NCBI RefSeq assembly: GCF_010093595.1
Contig: NW_022985437.1
Location: 3,318,630-3,382,629 of the forward strand
Direction: 5' to 3'
Length of the DNA stretch: 64,000 nt
Source: Mytilinidion resinicola
Lineage: Eukaryota; Ascomycota; Dothideomycetes; Mytilinidiales; Mytilinidiaceae
Positions 41,446 through 53,000 of this stretch are shown piece by piece (position 1 is the first letter of the stretch; every line of letters begins with the position of its first letter). The position numbers and the translations under genes were made by a program. The notes beneath the pieces are model-generated. The model was not told the origin of the DNA. It made no database searches and was given only the letters and a program-made list of their open reading frames with translations.

Positions 41446-43262
41446 ATGGCGCAACTACCTAGTAATGGTGCCCCAACGTCCGCACCCAAACCTCCTGATT
41501 TGCGAACTCGACCGTTTCGCACCATACCGCCCCATCCGCCTCGTCGTTCCAACTCGCCGCCTAGGAATACCTCCAACAACAACGATCGGATATTTGTTGT
41601 GAACATGTTGGAAAAATCTACTACCGTCGTGTTCAACGAGCGTATCCCGCGACCTGCAGCACGAGGGTACCGTTCAAGGCCTCCGGGCCCTTTCATGAAC
41701 GCTGTTCAACAGCAGGCGCCGACAGCTCATACGTATAGTCAGATGATTCACCTTAGGACCCATTTGATGGCAATCCATACCTATGTTCGACGGCCATGGC
41801 TTCTGAACTGCCCAGCGGAGTTGATAGATCTTGTCGCCAAGTTCCTTTCCCGGAATGACTTCTTGTCGTTCAGGACTGCCTGCAAAGATGTTCATCAGAA
41901 GACCCTTTACCATCTCAACAACAGTCACCTGCTAGAAAAGAAGGTAGCCATGACGACCAATTCTCGAGCAGGGCTAGCATCCCTAATCGAACTGGCCCAT
42001 TATCCGGATTTTGCCTCTCGAATTCGTAAAGTAACCATCCATATAGAAACTTCGACGTTCGTCTGGGGTACCGCACTTGCGCCCCTTTGCGACCTCTATG
42101 GTGACCGGAAACATGGATACTGGACGCAGCATTTCAACCACCCACGCCTGGAACTGGAACAACGATCTGTCGACCTGACTTTGCTTCTCATCTGCCTTCG
42201 TCTTCTACCTGCCCTGGATACTTTTGAGATTACTGATCTCCCTTATGACTGGACCCTGAAGGCCTCCTCAAAAGACGATTCTTCAGCACCGAAGGAGAGT
42301 AGATCAATTACGGCCCCCCATTTCGGAAGAGTTGGTAAGCCGCCGACCCGTTCAATTCTGTACAACAGCGCAACCATGTGTTAATGCCAAACGAAGTTCC
42401 CGTCCTAACGGCGAACTTTTGCACTATGTGCAGCCGCGCTATACCGGATCCCGCTGGCGAGCAGTGCCACCATTTCACTATGATGCTCGGTGCACTGGCA
42501 TCGCTTGCATGTAGCCAGGCTGAATTCTACTGGACCACGGGTCACTATGGCCTGCCCTTGTCGTCTGCCGAGTCTCTCATTCGAGGTCTTCAGGGCCAAA
42601 CCTTCCCTTTTCCTGTCCGCGCCCACATCTCTGGACTCCGAGTGGTAACCTTCCGAGCCAAACATACGACAAATATCCCCGGAGTGCCTCATCACAACTT
42701 TCTACACCAGCTCTGGGATTCGTCGCCGTTGCTCAGAGTTCTAACTATTGAAGGCGACCCTTCCGTCGCCCCATATAGCTCGACACAAAGTTTCCCCTAG
42801 ACGCCGTTTGTAAACACCTTCTGCTCGTATAGGCTTAACTCCCTAACTCTCCAAACTCTCGCTATGACGGGAACGGACCTGGAGAACTTGCTAGACCGTT
42901 ATACTCCTTCACTGCAACGCCATCGATTGAAGGGTATGTGTATCACACTCGACTTCTGTGATGACGTTCTCCTTCAGCTCTTAGATTGCAAGGTGCTCGC
43001 GGACGTGTGCATTCACGCACCGACAACAACGGTCGGCGTCGAAACCTTGGCCGCGGTCGTATTTGGTGACGAAATCTCTGAATCTGAGCTGAAGGCTTAT
43101 CATGATAGGGATATTCATGGTTTCAAACGTTGGGTAGAAGATGGACGAGCGTCACCAGAGCAGGAGAGGAGTAGGGATTTGGTGGGGTGGAGGCTTGAAG
43201 GTGAGAATGTCGAGGCGGGGCTGAGGTCCATGATGCAGAATGTGCGGTTGCTCCTTACATAG
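41446..43262 (+). pseudogene. F-box gene of the local family with one frameshift and one in-frame stop
   Basis: It begins MAQLPSNGAPTSAPKPPD and has a good F-box region (AIHTYVRRPWLLNCPAELID and FLSFRTACKDVHQKTLYHLN). At about 42375 the frame shifts (SILYNSATMC ends; NEVPVLTANFCTMCSRAIPD continues). At 42798 an in-frame TAG follows STQSFP, after which the same frame runs to LVGWRLEGENVEAGLRSMMQ. A phase check excludes a simple intron from the only GTAAGC donor nearby. Both lesions could be real decay or, for the shift, an assembly error. All other family features are present, including CTMCSRAIPDPAGEQCHHF. Confidence 0.72.
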
Positions 43263-43773
43263 GGTCTACGGGAGGTACGTTAGCGCGGCATGCGATGGCA
43301 CGTGGGACTCTAGGATAAGTGTAGCTTCTTAGGTAGGCACCTCAAATATTATAGCTAAGCCACAGTAAGTAGGCGTGTCAAGTGTGAGTAAGTTATATCA
43401 TTGACGAAAAGAAGTAAAAGCGTCATGATTAAGACTGGCTTCGCCGATAACGGGTTTATGGAGGTTGCTTATGGCGATTCATCTAGTATTTGGGTCCCTA
43501 TACAGTATTAGCTCTTGAGTTTTCCCACACGTACATCCCACTGCCCGGGCTCAACTCTTGCCCGCCCGACACCATTGTGAGGAGTCCTCTAGCTAGCATG
43601 TCTTCAATTAGTCAAGCAGTAGCCCTATCTCCACTGCGTAGACGTTTACTTTGTATTTAGATTTTCAAAGGCCTATCAAAATACCACATGCGGATGTAAG
43701 GAGTGTCTAAACCTGTGTTCCAGTACCGTAAAAGCCTAAGAGCTATGAAACGCTAACGAACCCTAAGAAAATT
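43263..43773. other. Intergenic, no gene seen
   Basis: 3' flanks of two converging F-box loci. The piece around 43540-43610 is similar to 30256-30340. Confidence 0.4.
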
Positions 43774-45590
43774 TTAATTGTGCATCATCCACATCAACCC
43801 CGTCTCTAAATTAGAGCCACTAAACCTCCAGCCAACAAGATCTCCATTACGATCTTGCTCCGGTGCCGACATCTCCTTGAACCTCCATATCTTGAACAAC
43901 CCCGCTTGGTGGCCGGCAATGGCCGCCCTCAGCTCTGCCCGAGATACAGCATTCCCAAAGATAATCGGGACTACTTTATCACGCACTATCATTTTTCCCG
44001 GCGCGTAGATGAACACGTTGTTTAGTTTTTTGCACTCTAAGAGAGAGCTAAGAGGTATAACCCACGATCTGTTGGCTAGATAGATCCCTTCCAAGGAAAT
44101 GCTTAACAACGTGGGACTACAGATGCTGATAATTTTCTGGAGTATATCGACGTTGATCGTAAGCCTCTGCAATGTCAGCGAGGTTAGAGTCCTGGTGGAC
44201 AATAGCTCTGCCGTCGGAGTGCATGATTCCTCGCCAGTATCGGGAAATTTACATCCGAGGCATCAATGGCAAGGCTTTGGAGGTTTGTTGCGGACTTCAA
44301 AAGAGCGTATAAGATATTATAGATGCCTTCGTGATGGAGAGATACATTGAGGTGTTTTGAGACTGTGACTTTGCGCAGGAGTGGCAATAACTTTATCAGA
44401 GGAAGCTTCAATTTCGCGTACTCTGGTTGGTGGACAACGTGGCTGGCGATCCGTGAAGGCAAGCTGTAGTAACCGACAGCCCAGTAAAAAGCTGCTTTAT
44501 TACAAGCGATTATCATAAGAGCTTCTAGAAAGGTTTTGTAATGGATACATTTTTCACCCCTCGGCTCCTCGAAAGGATGGCGTTTGCACTTGGCACAATA
44601 TTTTGCGTTCAGCCAAGGAAGCGGCGAGTGCAGATCAACAGAACAATTTTTAGGGTGTACCCAGCCATGAGGAATATCAGCAAATTGAATCTCTTCGAGG
44701 GCTGGAAGCTTGTGAAAACAAGCCTTGAGGATTCCAAGATCCACGGCGCGTTGTCCCTTGGAAAGGAGGGAAGAATTGAAGTGTTGTGTCCACATAGGTG
44801 GCTCGTGGATAAGGCACAGATCCCCATAGATCATATGAGGAGGCTCAATCACATCGCCCCATAGGAATGTGTCGTCCTCGATGTGGAGAGTGACTTTCCG
44901 AACGTGAGACGCAAAGTCGGGATAGTTGGCTAGATCGACAAGCGAGTTTAGTCCCGCACGCGATGCTCTGTGTAGCACCAATGTTTTCTCCTTCAAGTGG
45001 GTCTTCAGCCGGTGTACAGGCTTCTGGTGAATGTCCTTGCAAGTGGCGCGGAACGCAAGGAAATCGGCCCGAGGCAAGTTTTGTGCAATGAGATCTACCA
45101 ACTCCCCAGGACAATTAACTAGCCACGGTTTTCGAAAATACGTGTGAACAGCGATATCGTGAAGTCGCTTAAGGATAAGCCCATACTTACGTTGGTTGAA
45201 ACGTTGGAGCATTTGTCGGTGATGATCTAGAAAGATAGCCATGGAAGAATCTAGGGATGCCTTCCTGGAAGAGCCGACAAATGCGACATCTTTGTCGAGG
45301 GGAGTCGATATGTCCATCTGTAGGGGAGAAATACGTAGAACACGTTCTTCGATCAAAACGCACGTAGATTGGTTCGGCCACCATGCGACGAAGACTCGGT
45401 CGTATCCATAGCCATAATCACCATTCCACAATTGAGTCTGTGTAACAGAAGTTCCAGTTTGGTTTGCTTGAATGAATGTCTGAAAACGTGAATCCGGTCT
45501 ACTCATAGACATGTTTTTGGTTCTGCTGTTACTTCCCTTTAGAACTGATCGCACGTATGTCGAGCGAGAATATTGAGGCGTATGTGGCAT
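43774..45590 (-). pseudogene. F-box gene of the local family with a single frameshift
   Basis: The start may be 45590 (MPHTPQYSRS), 45512 or 45506 (MSRPDSRF). The shared N-terminal block GYGYDRVFVAWWPNQSTCVL, the F-box region (AVHTYFRKPWLVNCPGELVD) and the Cys element CAKCKRHPFEEPRGEKCIHY are present. At about 44190 the frame shifts by one: the first frame ends RQSYCPPGL, while the other continues STRTLTSLTLQRLTINVDIL and finishes with GDLVGWRFSGSNLETGLMWM. No other lesion is seen, so this is either a very young pseudogene or a one-base sequence error in a working gene. Confidence 0.72.
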
Positions 45591-46187
45591 TCGCGGAGGT
45601 AGATCCAGTAGTCGTAAAGACGGCGAGGGACGGCCCGGCGAGATGAGTCGATCTGAAGGAGCCTGGCCAACTCGCTCACCGAAAGGGCTAAAAGCGGCGG
45701 CAGCTGTCTAGTGATGGGTCTCCACAGGGCGTGGTTCTGAAAGTCCATTCGGCTCCTGGCCTGGTCGAGCAGTACGTTTTTCCATTTTTCGGGCTTTGAA
45801 CGTCTTGTCGTGCTTTGCCCACAAAGAAAATCCAGCCAGACCATGTAGGCGTTGGGGTAGATCAGGGCGCCGCGCGTCGAGCTCATTGCGGGTGATGAAG
45901 CCAGTGTGAACGGTCGGGTGCTGTCGCAGAGATGGAGAGAGCGTGGGTATAGATGGCGCCGCGGGATTGAATTGCGGAGCAGACAATGGAGGCTGTGGTT
46001 CTGTAGATGGTACGCTAGGCATATCCCGAAGCCAACGCGAGACTCGGGCTTCAGCAAATGCCTCTTGTTCCGCGGAGTCGACTAAAGCATTTGAGTGGCG
46101 TGAAGGCCGACTGGAGCTAGAGAGGGCCGTGCTCACAGAACCGCGCCGGGCCCTGGTGTCCTCTGTATTGCGTGTTTGCCGAGGCAT
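45539..46187 (-). CDS. Hypothetical protein, reading frame unclear
   Basis: Two overlapping frames are both protein-like. One starts MPRQTRNTEDTRARRGSV at 46187 and ends at 45708. The other, ending at 45539, contains YPNAYMVWLDFLCGQSTTRR and a helical tail (RRLYDYWIYLRECHIRLNIL). The N-terminal half of the first and the C-terminal half of the second may belong to one protein joined by an unseen intron or split by a frameshift. No domain is known. Its end lies within the possible 5' leader of the F-box gene on the same strand. Confidence 0.35.
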
Positions 46188-46559
46188 GCCTGTGTTGGTG
46201 TGAGTGTGAGTGTGGTTCTGGTGATAGAGTGGTGTGGAAGGTGGATGGTGTGTATGTAAAAGTTGGAGAGCTGCCTCGATTGATTTATAAGTTGCAAATA
46301 GCGAAGACTGGGCGTATCTGCTGTTGAATCACGCCAAGCCCATAGTGGTGAATGAATGAGTCCTGTGGCGGCCGGGCGCTATACTCCAGGTGGGATTTGT
46401 GCCACGAATGTTAGGTTACCCGAAGCACTGACGATGTCCAGACCCCATTCACTATCAGCAGCCCACGACAAGAATGAAAGTCTCTAGATTTCAATAATTA
46501 CGATTCTGGGTATCAAACCTTATCTGGCCAAGGTGCCGACCTTCTATACGCCATTCATA
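46188..46559. other. Intergenic, no gene seen
   Basis: 5' flank of the hypothetical gene and 3' flank of the EH-domain gene. Nothing is supported. Confidence 0.4.
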
Positions 46560-48617
46560 TTAGCCTTTCCCTACCTTGACCCTTACACCAGCCCCCCTCA
46601 CACTCCCCCATACACTTTCTGTAACCCGCGGTGGGAGCTTCCTCCCCTTGAGCCTTTGATCCACTAACCACAAGCCGACCACAAACTCCTCCCTCCTCAA
46701 CCTCCCTATTCCCCTGGAGTCAACCAAATTCCAAACTTCTTCGAGCACATGCTCCGGCAAACGGCTACGAGCCCAGACATCTCTCACAACAAGGGCGTGC
46801 ACGTCCCACGCAGGGTCAAGATCCGCATCGACCCGGTTCGGGGAGGGCGATTTCGAGGTATCAGGCACAATGAATAAGCCCTTGTTCGCAGCCCACACGC
46901 CTTCGTATCGCTTTCGCTCGCATTCGGTGATGACGTCGCGCCAACGTTTGCGGTCGCCTTCGTGATGCTTGTTCGGGTGCTTGCGGCCCATGCCAAGAAC
47001 ACGTTTGCCCTTGCGCTTGTAGCGCTCGTCAGAGTCCTCGCTTTCAGAGGACGTGGATTCTTTGCGCATAGTGGTGCGTAGCTTGCCTGGTCCAGGCTTT
47101 GATTTGGTCGGAGATGGCGATCGGGAGCTATGGAAGGGGTGATGGTGATGCTTCTTGGGTGGTTGATTGCGAATAGGTAGGGGTGGAAGGGGAGAGCGAG
47201 ATGGTGCGGGCGATGCATTTCGAGAGGAGGCGAGGGCGGCGCCCACCATGGCATTCGCGAGGGAATCACCGGTGATGTGGGGCGTCATTTGGCGCAGGGA
47301 AGCGCGTTGGTAGTTTGAGTGGTACATGGACGACCCGGAGCTTTGAGACGTGAGGGCAGCCGTAGCGCGAGGCGGTGGGAATGTCTCTGGCGGTGCAGTC
47401 AGACGGCCAACCTGAGCTGCCGTATTGGATCGCGGTAGTACTTTAGGAGCGAGTGGTTTTGAACTTGACTCTGATCTGCTATCAGGTTTACGGGTTCCGA
47501 TTCGACGCGGCGGTGGAAGGCTGGGTTTCGACTTTAATTCTGCTTGCGTTTCTGGTGCCGAAGTGAACGACGTAGGCGATGAGTCGTTTTCATCATTCCC
47601 GTTTATGGACACTGATCGTGGCCTCGAAGAACGGGTTTCCTCATCAAGAGAACCAGTCAAGGACCTAGGAGAATGGTACGTGTTGATTTCTTGCGATTTT
47701 GGTCGAGGCCTTCGCGGAGTAGGAGGCTTCGGACGTCCTACACCAGCCTTAGTAGTGGTTAACTCGGGTAGCTTTGGTTTTGGTTTGGCGGCCGTATTGC
47801 TTGTATTTTGAATGCTGTGATGCTCTGCTGAGGACGCAGCTTCGTCCGGGATAGCGAATGGAATTTTCCTTTGTGGCTTTGGTGACTTTACAGGCGGCGG
47901 TGCACCTCTAGACGTCAGAACAGAGGTGGTACTCGATGAGGTGGTAGGGGTCTTGGCGCGTGCTTGCTCGAACATCTGGACCAGAGAGTTGGTAGGCAGT
48001 ATAGAAGCATCGTCCGTTGCCTTGGTCTTCTCTGAGTTCCGCCTCGAATCCTGGGGTATGGGTACACTCGACTCGTGGCTGTCATGCCTGGACTGAGGCT
48101 GAGGCTTGCCAGCTGACAGACTCAGCCGTGCCTTGGCATCCCCGATCATCCCGGCGGGAGGCAGTATATCCTCGTGTTCCGTATCGCTAGCTTTCAGCGG
48201 TGTGAAATAGGAGTGGGCAGGTTCGGGTTTGGATTTCAAGGGGGTGCTCCGTGCCGCGGCGAGTTTTGCAGCGATGTTCGAGGGTGACGAGGCTCGATTC
48301 GAATGAGGGTCAGGAGGGAGCTCCAGAATGCTAGAGCCATTCGACTTGACAGACCACGGTAAAGGAGACGGCTGCGACTGATAGCTGCCTCCCGTCCATT
48401 GCTTCTGTACGGGCGACGACTGATGTGATGCTCCTGCTCTTGTTGCAGCCGTCAATGCCCCATTCCCACCCCCAGTATAGGTTTGGCCTATCGGCTTTGG
48501 CTTAACGGGAGGCTTGGAGAAGGCGGAGGACGCGCCGAGGAGAGCTGCGTCGCGGACATTATACTGGGTGCCGCCGGGGTTGGGAGTGGGTTGGGGGGGT
48601 GGCCGGTTGTAGCTCAT
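46560..48617 (-). CDS. irs4: Irs4/Tax4-like EH-domain protein, 685 aa
   Basis: The ATG at 48617 ([16 protein letters not shown]) is the first in frame. Residues 1-580 are disordered and rich in Ser, Pro, Lys and Thr, with several proline tracts. At the end lies one EH domain (about 590-680): [33 protein letters not shown] and [20 protein letters not shown], followed by [15 protein letters not shown], the usual EH end that binds NPF peptides. The layout (long disordered part, single C-terminal EH) is that of fungal Irs4/Tax4, which helps control phosphatidylinositol 4,5-bisphosphate and the cell-wall pathway. Intronless. Confidence 0.85.
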   Translation of the reverse strand: MSYNRPPPQPTPNPGGTQYNVRDAALLGASSAFSKPPVKPKPIGQTYTGGGNGALTAATRAGASHQSSPVQKQWTGGSYQSQPSPLPWSVKSNGSSILELPPDPHSNRASSPSNIAAKLAAARSTPLKSKPEPAHSYFTPLKASDTEHEDILPPAGMIGDAKARLSLSAGKPQPQSRHDSHESSVPIPQDSRRNSEKTKATDDASILPTNSLVQMFEQARAKTPTTSSSTTSVLTSRGAPPPVKSPKPQRKIPFAIPDEAASSAEHHSIQNTSNTAAKPKPKLPELTTTKAGVGRPKPPTPRRPRPKSQEINTYHSPRSLTGSLDEETRSSRPRSVSINGNDENDSSPTSFTSAPETQAELKSKPSLPPPRRIGTRKPDSRSESSSKPLAPKVLPRSNTAAQVGRLTAPPETFPPPRATAALTSQSSGSSMYHSNYQRASLRQMTPHITGDSLANAMVGAALASSRNASPAPSRSPLPPLPIRNQPPKKHHHHPFHSSRSPSPTKSKPGPGKLRTTMRKESTSSESEDSDERYKRKGKRVLGMGRKHPNKHHEGDRKRWRDVITECERKRYEGVWAANKGLFIVPDTSKSPSPNRVDADLDPAWDVHALVVRDVWARSRLPEHVLEEVWNLVDSRGIGRLRREEFVVGLWLVDQRLKGRKLPPRVTESVWGSVRGAGVRVKVGKG

Positions 48618-49186
48618 GGATGCATGAGGCTGCGCCAGGAGTCGAGGCAGGGCGGCAGGAAGGGTCGGAAGCACTCATGTGAAATGTGCCGCTGCAGAGT
48701 ATTGGAGCAGACCAAGACAGGATATGAAGAAAGAAGGCGGAGAAAACGAGCGGTGGCAGTGAATGGGTATTGTTGTTGACGTTGAATCGACGTTGAGTCG
48801 GGGCATTCGCGGATGACAGCTCCACCGTGAAGTTAGGCCGCGTCCGGCACCCCTGCTATTCTGGCACGCGGGCATAGAGCAGGTGGCACTCTATTCTACA
48901 TGGGTGTGCATGCGCGTCTACCGCTGCTTGGGGTGCTTTAATGTATTTTTGGAAATATATAAAGGATAAAAGCTCTTCAGTCTAGGCGGCTATGTAGACA
49001 CTCGTTAACGCGCTTTAAGCAGTGGTCGACAGGTGCACCTATATAACAGCGTGGTTGATAAGTGTTAATAGAAAGTGGCAGGTCACAAATTGTGACATAT
49101 ATACACTATTTTTATCCTTGTGTACGCTTGTTTAGCACCGCTCGAGGCCCTCCAGTATGCTATTGTCATGCATGAAATAGCGGTCC
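48618..49186. other. Intergenic, no gene seen
   Basis: 5' flank of the EH-domain gene up to the MITE. AT-richer than the neighbouring genes; no repeat was recognised. Confidence 0.4.
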
Positions 49187-49188
49187 TA

Positions 49189-49844
49189 GAAGGACGAGCT
49201 TAATTACCACCCCCCTTTCTCTCCGCACCACCCCCCTTTTCTCTTCCTACTACCCCCCCTACATTTAGCTAGCTTCGGCTCGTAACAACTTTGTTCCACC
49301 AATTAGGTTATCGCTTAGGCGATAGTAGTGTTAAATAACGGTCTTAATTCACCAATATAGCACCGGACCTCTTTTTCTACCGGACAAGCAGGCACCCTAA
49401 CAGCGACCCAGGGCTCTATTTCCTTAGTCTCCGACAGTCAACTAGCCCTTAAGGATGGCCCTCTATCTACTCCTAAGGAGAAGGCTGTTTATAGTGAAGG
49501 AGCTGGTGCAGCGGGAGGATCTTCGGGTGTAAGACCTTGGTATAATAGTGTATACAGCGTTCCTTTTAATCAGCAATTAAAAGTAGTCATCTAGGAGCTT
49601 TCCGCTTCTAGCTATAGTAAAGAGAGTGAATAGACTATTGCTGCATGTGTATATATCCTTTCTAATTCATGTAGCCTTTCCAATTCGTGTATACATCCTT
49701 TCCAATTTGCATAAACAAGTGAATCTAATTAGTGGAACAAAGTTATTACCGGCCGGAGCTAGGCTAAATGTAGGGGGGGTGGTAGGAAGAGAAAAGGGGG
49801 GTGATGCGGAGAGAAATGGGGGGTGGTAATTAAGCTCGTCCTTC
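49189..49844. mobile_element. 656-bp element with ~130-bp terminal inverted repeats and TA target
   Basis: The left end starts GAAGGACGAGCTTAATTACC and runs through several C6 tracts to CTACATTTAGC and AACTTTGTTCCAC. The right end is the inverted copy with few changes. TA flanks both sides (49187-49188 and 49845-49846). It has no transposase. TIR length and TA target fit a Tc1/mariner-type non-autonomous element. It ends 228 bp before the DNA ligase IV start codon. Confidence 0.8.
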
Positions 49845-50073
49845 TAGAAAGCCTGATGGCTCTCCGGGCCACCTCAAACGGTGTTGAACGGGTTGGGTGT
49901 GCCACTTCTTTTTTGCCTAGCGCGTTTAGCAAGAGCCCCCCGGCTCAGTCTCGGTATTTGCGTCACATGACCGCGCAAAAGCGTGTTCCTCGCTGCTGCC
50001 TTCGCGTCTCCTAGCACCCATCATTCACATCACAATTCCTCCACGCCACAATACCACCACTACCGCTCTCATC

Positions 50074-53000
50074 ATGGCGGACAGCGAGATGCCAGATGCA
50101 GACGCCATTGAGGAGCAGAGGCTGCAGTACGGCCCCGGCCAGGTCACCGCCGAAGAGCTGGACTCGAAGTACCCCAATCGACCCATCAATACACGCAAGA
50201 CACTTCCCTTTCATCAGCTCTTCACTACTCTCTTCAATCCACTCAATGAAGCCCGCACCAAGCCTGGTGCAGCTCCGGCTGCATCCCGTAGGAAGACAGG
50301 CCCGCATGGCCAGACTAAGATGACGCCGCATGAAGCTCGGCGAAACATAATTGAGCGATTCATCAATACGTGGAGAAAGGAAGTCGGCAACGATGTCTAC
50401 CTAGCTCTCCGTCTCATTGTCCCGGAGAAAGATCGTGATCGCGCTATGTACGGTCTGAAAGAGAAAGCCATTGCCAAGCTTCTTGTCCGGACCATGAAGA
50501 TCGATGCAAAGTCTGAAGATGCGGACAAAATGCTGAATTGGAAGCTCCCTGGTCACAAGTGGTCCAATACCTCAGCCGGTGACTTCGCTGGTCGGTGTTT
50601 CGAAGTCATCTGCAAGCGCCCCTTGCGCACGACCATTGGAAACATGAGCATCGCCGAGGTCAATGCGGACTTAGACCGACTGTCTCTCGCGTCCAAGGAA
50701 GAGGACCAACTTCCCATCTTCAAGCGATTCTATCAGCGGATGAATCCGGAAGAACTGATGTGGCTCATACGTATCATCCTGCGACAAATGAAAATTGGTG
50801 CTACCGAAAAGACCATCTTTGATATTTGGCACCCGGATGCTGATGCCTTATACAACGTATCATCCAACCTCAGGCGAGTATGCTGGGAATTGTGGGATCC
50901 CGATACCCGTCTTCAGGGCGAGGATACTGGAGTCGCTTTGATGCAATGTTTCCAGCCGCAGCTGGCCGCCTTCCAGATGAAGACTTTCGATCAAATGGTC
51001 AAGAAAATGAAAGGGACCGAAGACGATGACTCCTTCTGGATTGAGGAGAAGCTAGATGGCGAGCGCATGCAATTGCACATGGTGGAAGACGACAGCGTGC
51101 TTGGTGGGAAGCGCTTCAAGTTCTGGTCCCGAAAAGCCAAAGACTACACCTATCTCTACGGGAGCAGCTTTGACCCCGACGAAGAGTGTGCGCTCACTCG
51201 ATTCATCAAGGACGCCTTTGGCGACAATGTCCGAAACATCATCCTAGACGGAGAAATGATTACTTGGGACATGGAATTGGACAAGATCGTTGGCTTCGGG
51301 ACTCTCAAGACAGCCGCTTTGTCCGAGCAAAAGAATCGCTTCTTTAGCAATACCGGCCAGCGGCCTCTATACCGGGTATTTGATTGCCTCTACCTAAATG
51401 ATCGGCCCATTACACAATATACTCTCCGTGACCGTCGGAAGGCTCTCGAAGCTAGTCTTACTCCCGTCCATCGCCGAATTGAGATCCACCCATACATTGA
51501 AGCACACTCGCCGGAAGAGATCGATCCGGCTTTGCGAAAAGTGGTGGAGGACGCTTCCGAGGGACTGGTTCTTAAGAATCCACGCTCCGCCTATCGCCTG
51601 AACGATCGAAATGACGACTGGATCAAGGTCAAGCCCGAGTACATGACCGAATTTGGTGAAGCCCTTGATTGCATTGTCATAGGTGGCTACTACGGGTCTG
51701 GTCATCGAGGTGGCGGGCTGTCTAGTTTCCTGTGCGGTCTTCGGGTGGATCCAGAGCATATTGCGAAAGGCGAAAATCCTATGAAATGCTATTCCTTCTT
51801 CAAGGTTGGCGGTGGCTTCACAAAAGAAGACTATAATAAGATCAAACATCTCACCGATGGCAAATGGATTGATTGGGATGCGAAGAATCCTCCGACCGAC
51901 TTCATCGAGCTTGGAGGCCACGCCGAAAACAAGCAATACGAGCGCCCCGACGTCTGGATCAAACCGAGCGACTCAGTGGTCATTGCAGTCAAGGCTGCAT
52001 CCATTGGGGTTAGTCCCCAATTCCGACTGGGTTCGACGTTGCGATTCCCGCGGTTTAAGCAACTGAGGCCAGACAAGAATTGGCAATCTGCACTTTCTAT
52101 CAAAGAGTTCAGCACCCTACAAAAGAATGTGCAGCAAGAGCACCACAAAAAGGAGAAGGAGTTTGAAGTCGACCAGCGCAGGAAGAAGGCCAAAACAACG
52201 AAGAAGGTGCTCATCATTGCCGGGGGCGAGACTGTCAAGATGCCGTACGGAGGACCGGAAACGAAGATTTTTGAGGGATTGAGCTTCTGTAAGTTCTCGT
52301 GCTTCGCAAGGTGCTTGACGCTGATACCATTAGATATCATGACCGAAGCACTAAAACCACGGAAGACAACGAAGGCTGAACTCGAGCAGATGGTGAAGAA
52401 CAACGGCGGGAAAATCGTACAAAAAGAAACGGCTGCAAAGGACGTCATCATCATCGCCGATCGAAATCTCGTTAAAGTCATCGTACTGGAGAAGCATGGC
52501 AAGTACAACCTCATCCGCCCCATCTGGCTTTTTGATTGCATCAAGCAAGCTGAGATTGACGCCGGCCGAGCAAGCTTGCTGCTGCCCTTCGAGCCTAACC
52601 GTCATATGCTTTTCCTGAAGCCAGACGAGCAGTTTCAAGTCGAAGAGAATATGGACGAGTATGGCGATAGCTATGCGAGGGACATCACAGTCGACGAGCT
52701 CAAACAGCTCTTCAACAACATGCCGAGGAAGTTTGAGGATACTGCTTTCGATCCAGAACGATTCCTTGGCCAAAGCGAGGATCATGATCTGAACATTACT
52801 GCGCTTCCTGGCTTCTTGTTTCGGGGATTGACCGTCTATTTCGTCAAAGCATCGCATCAGAATGGCGGAGCTGTACAATCCCCGAGAGATATAGCCCTCG
52901 ACCTGGCGCGCTACACCATCCGCGCTGGGGCTGGAAAAATTGCGGAAGATTTGGGTGACAGGGGAATCACGCATGTCGTCATGGGGAAAGATACGAGTCG

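Noticed and set aside
42318..42375. Intron at GTAAGC to repair the 41.4 kb F-box gene
   Set aside because: The donor is in phase 1, while the only nearby acceptor that reaches the downstream frame needs phase 0; the intron would also be only about 39 bp.
49626..49829. 67-codon frame inside the 656-bp element
   Set aside because: Runs into the inverted arm and has no transposase feature.
52289..52333. Lig4 read straight through as a 1017-residue protein
   Set aside because: The 45-bp stretch has donor GTAAGT and acceptor TTAG and inserts residues into a conserved BRCT start; it is an in-frame intron.
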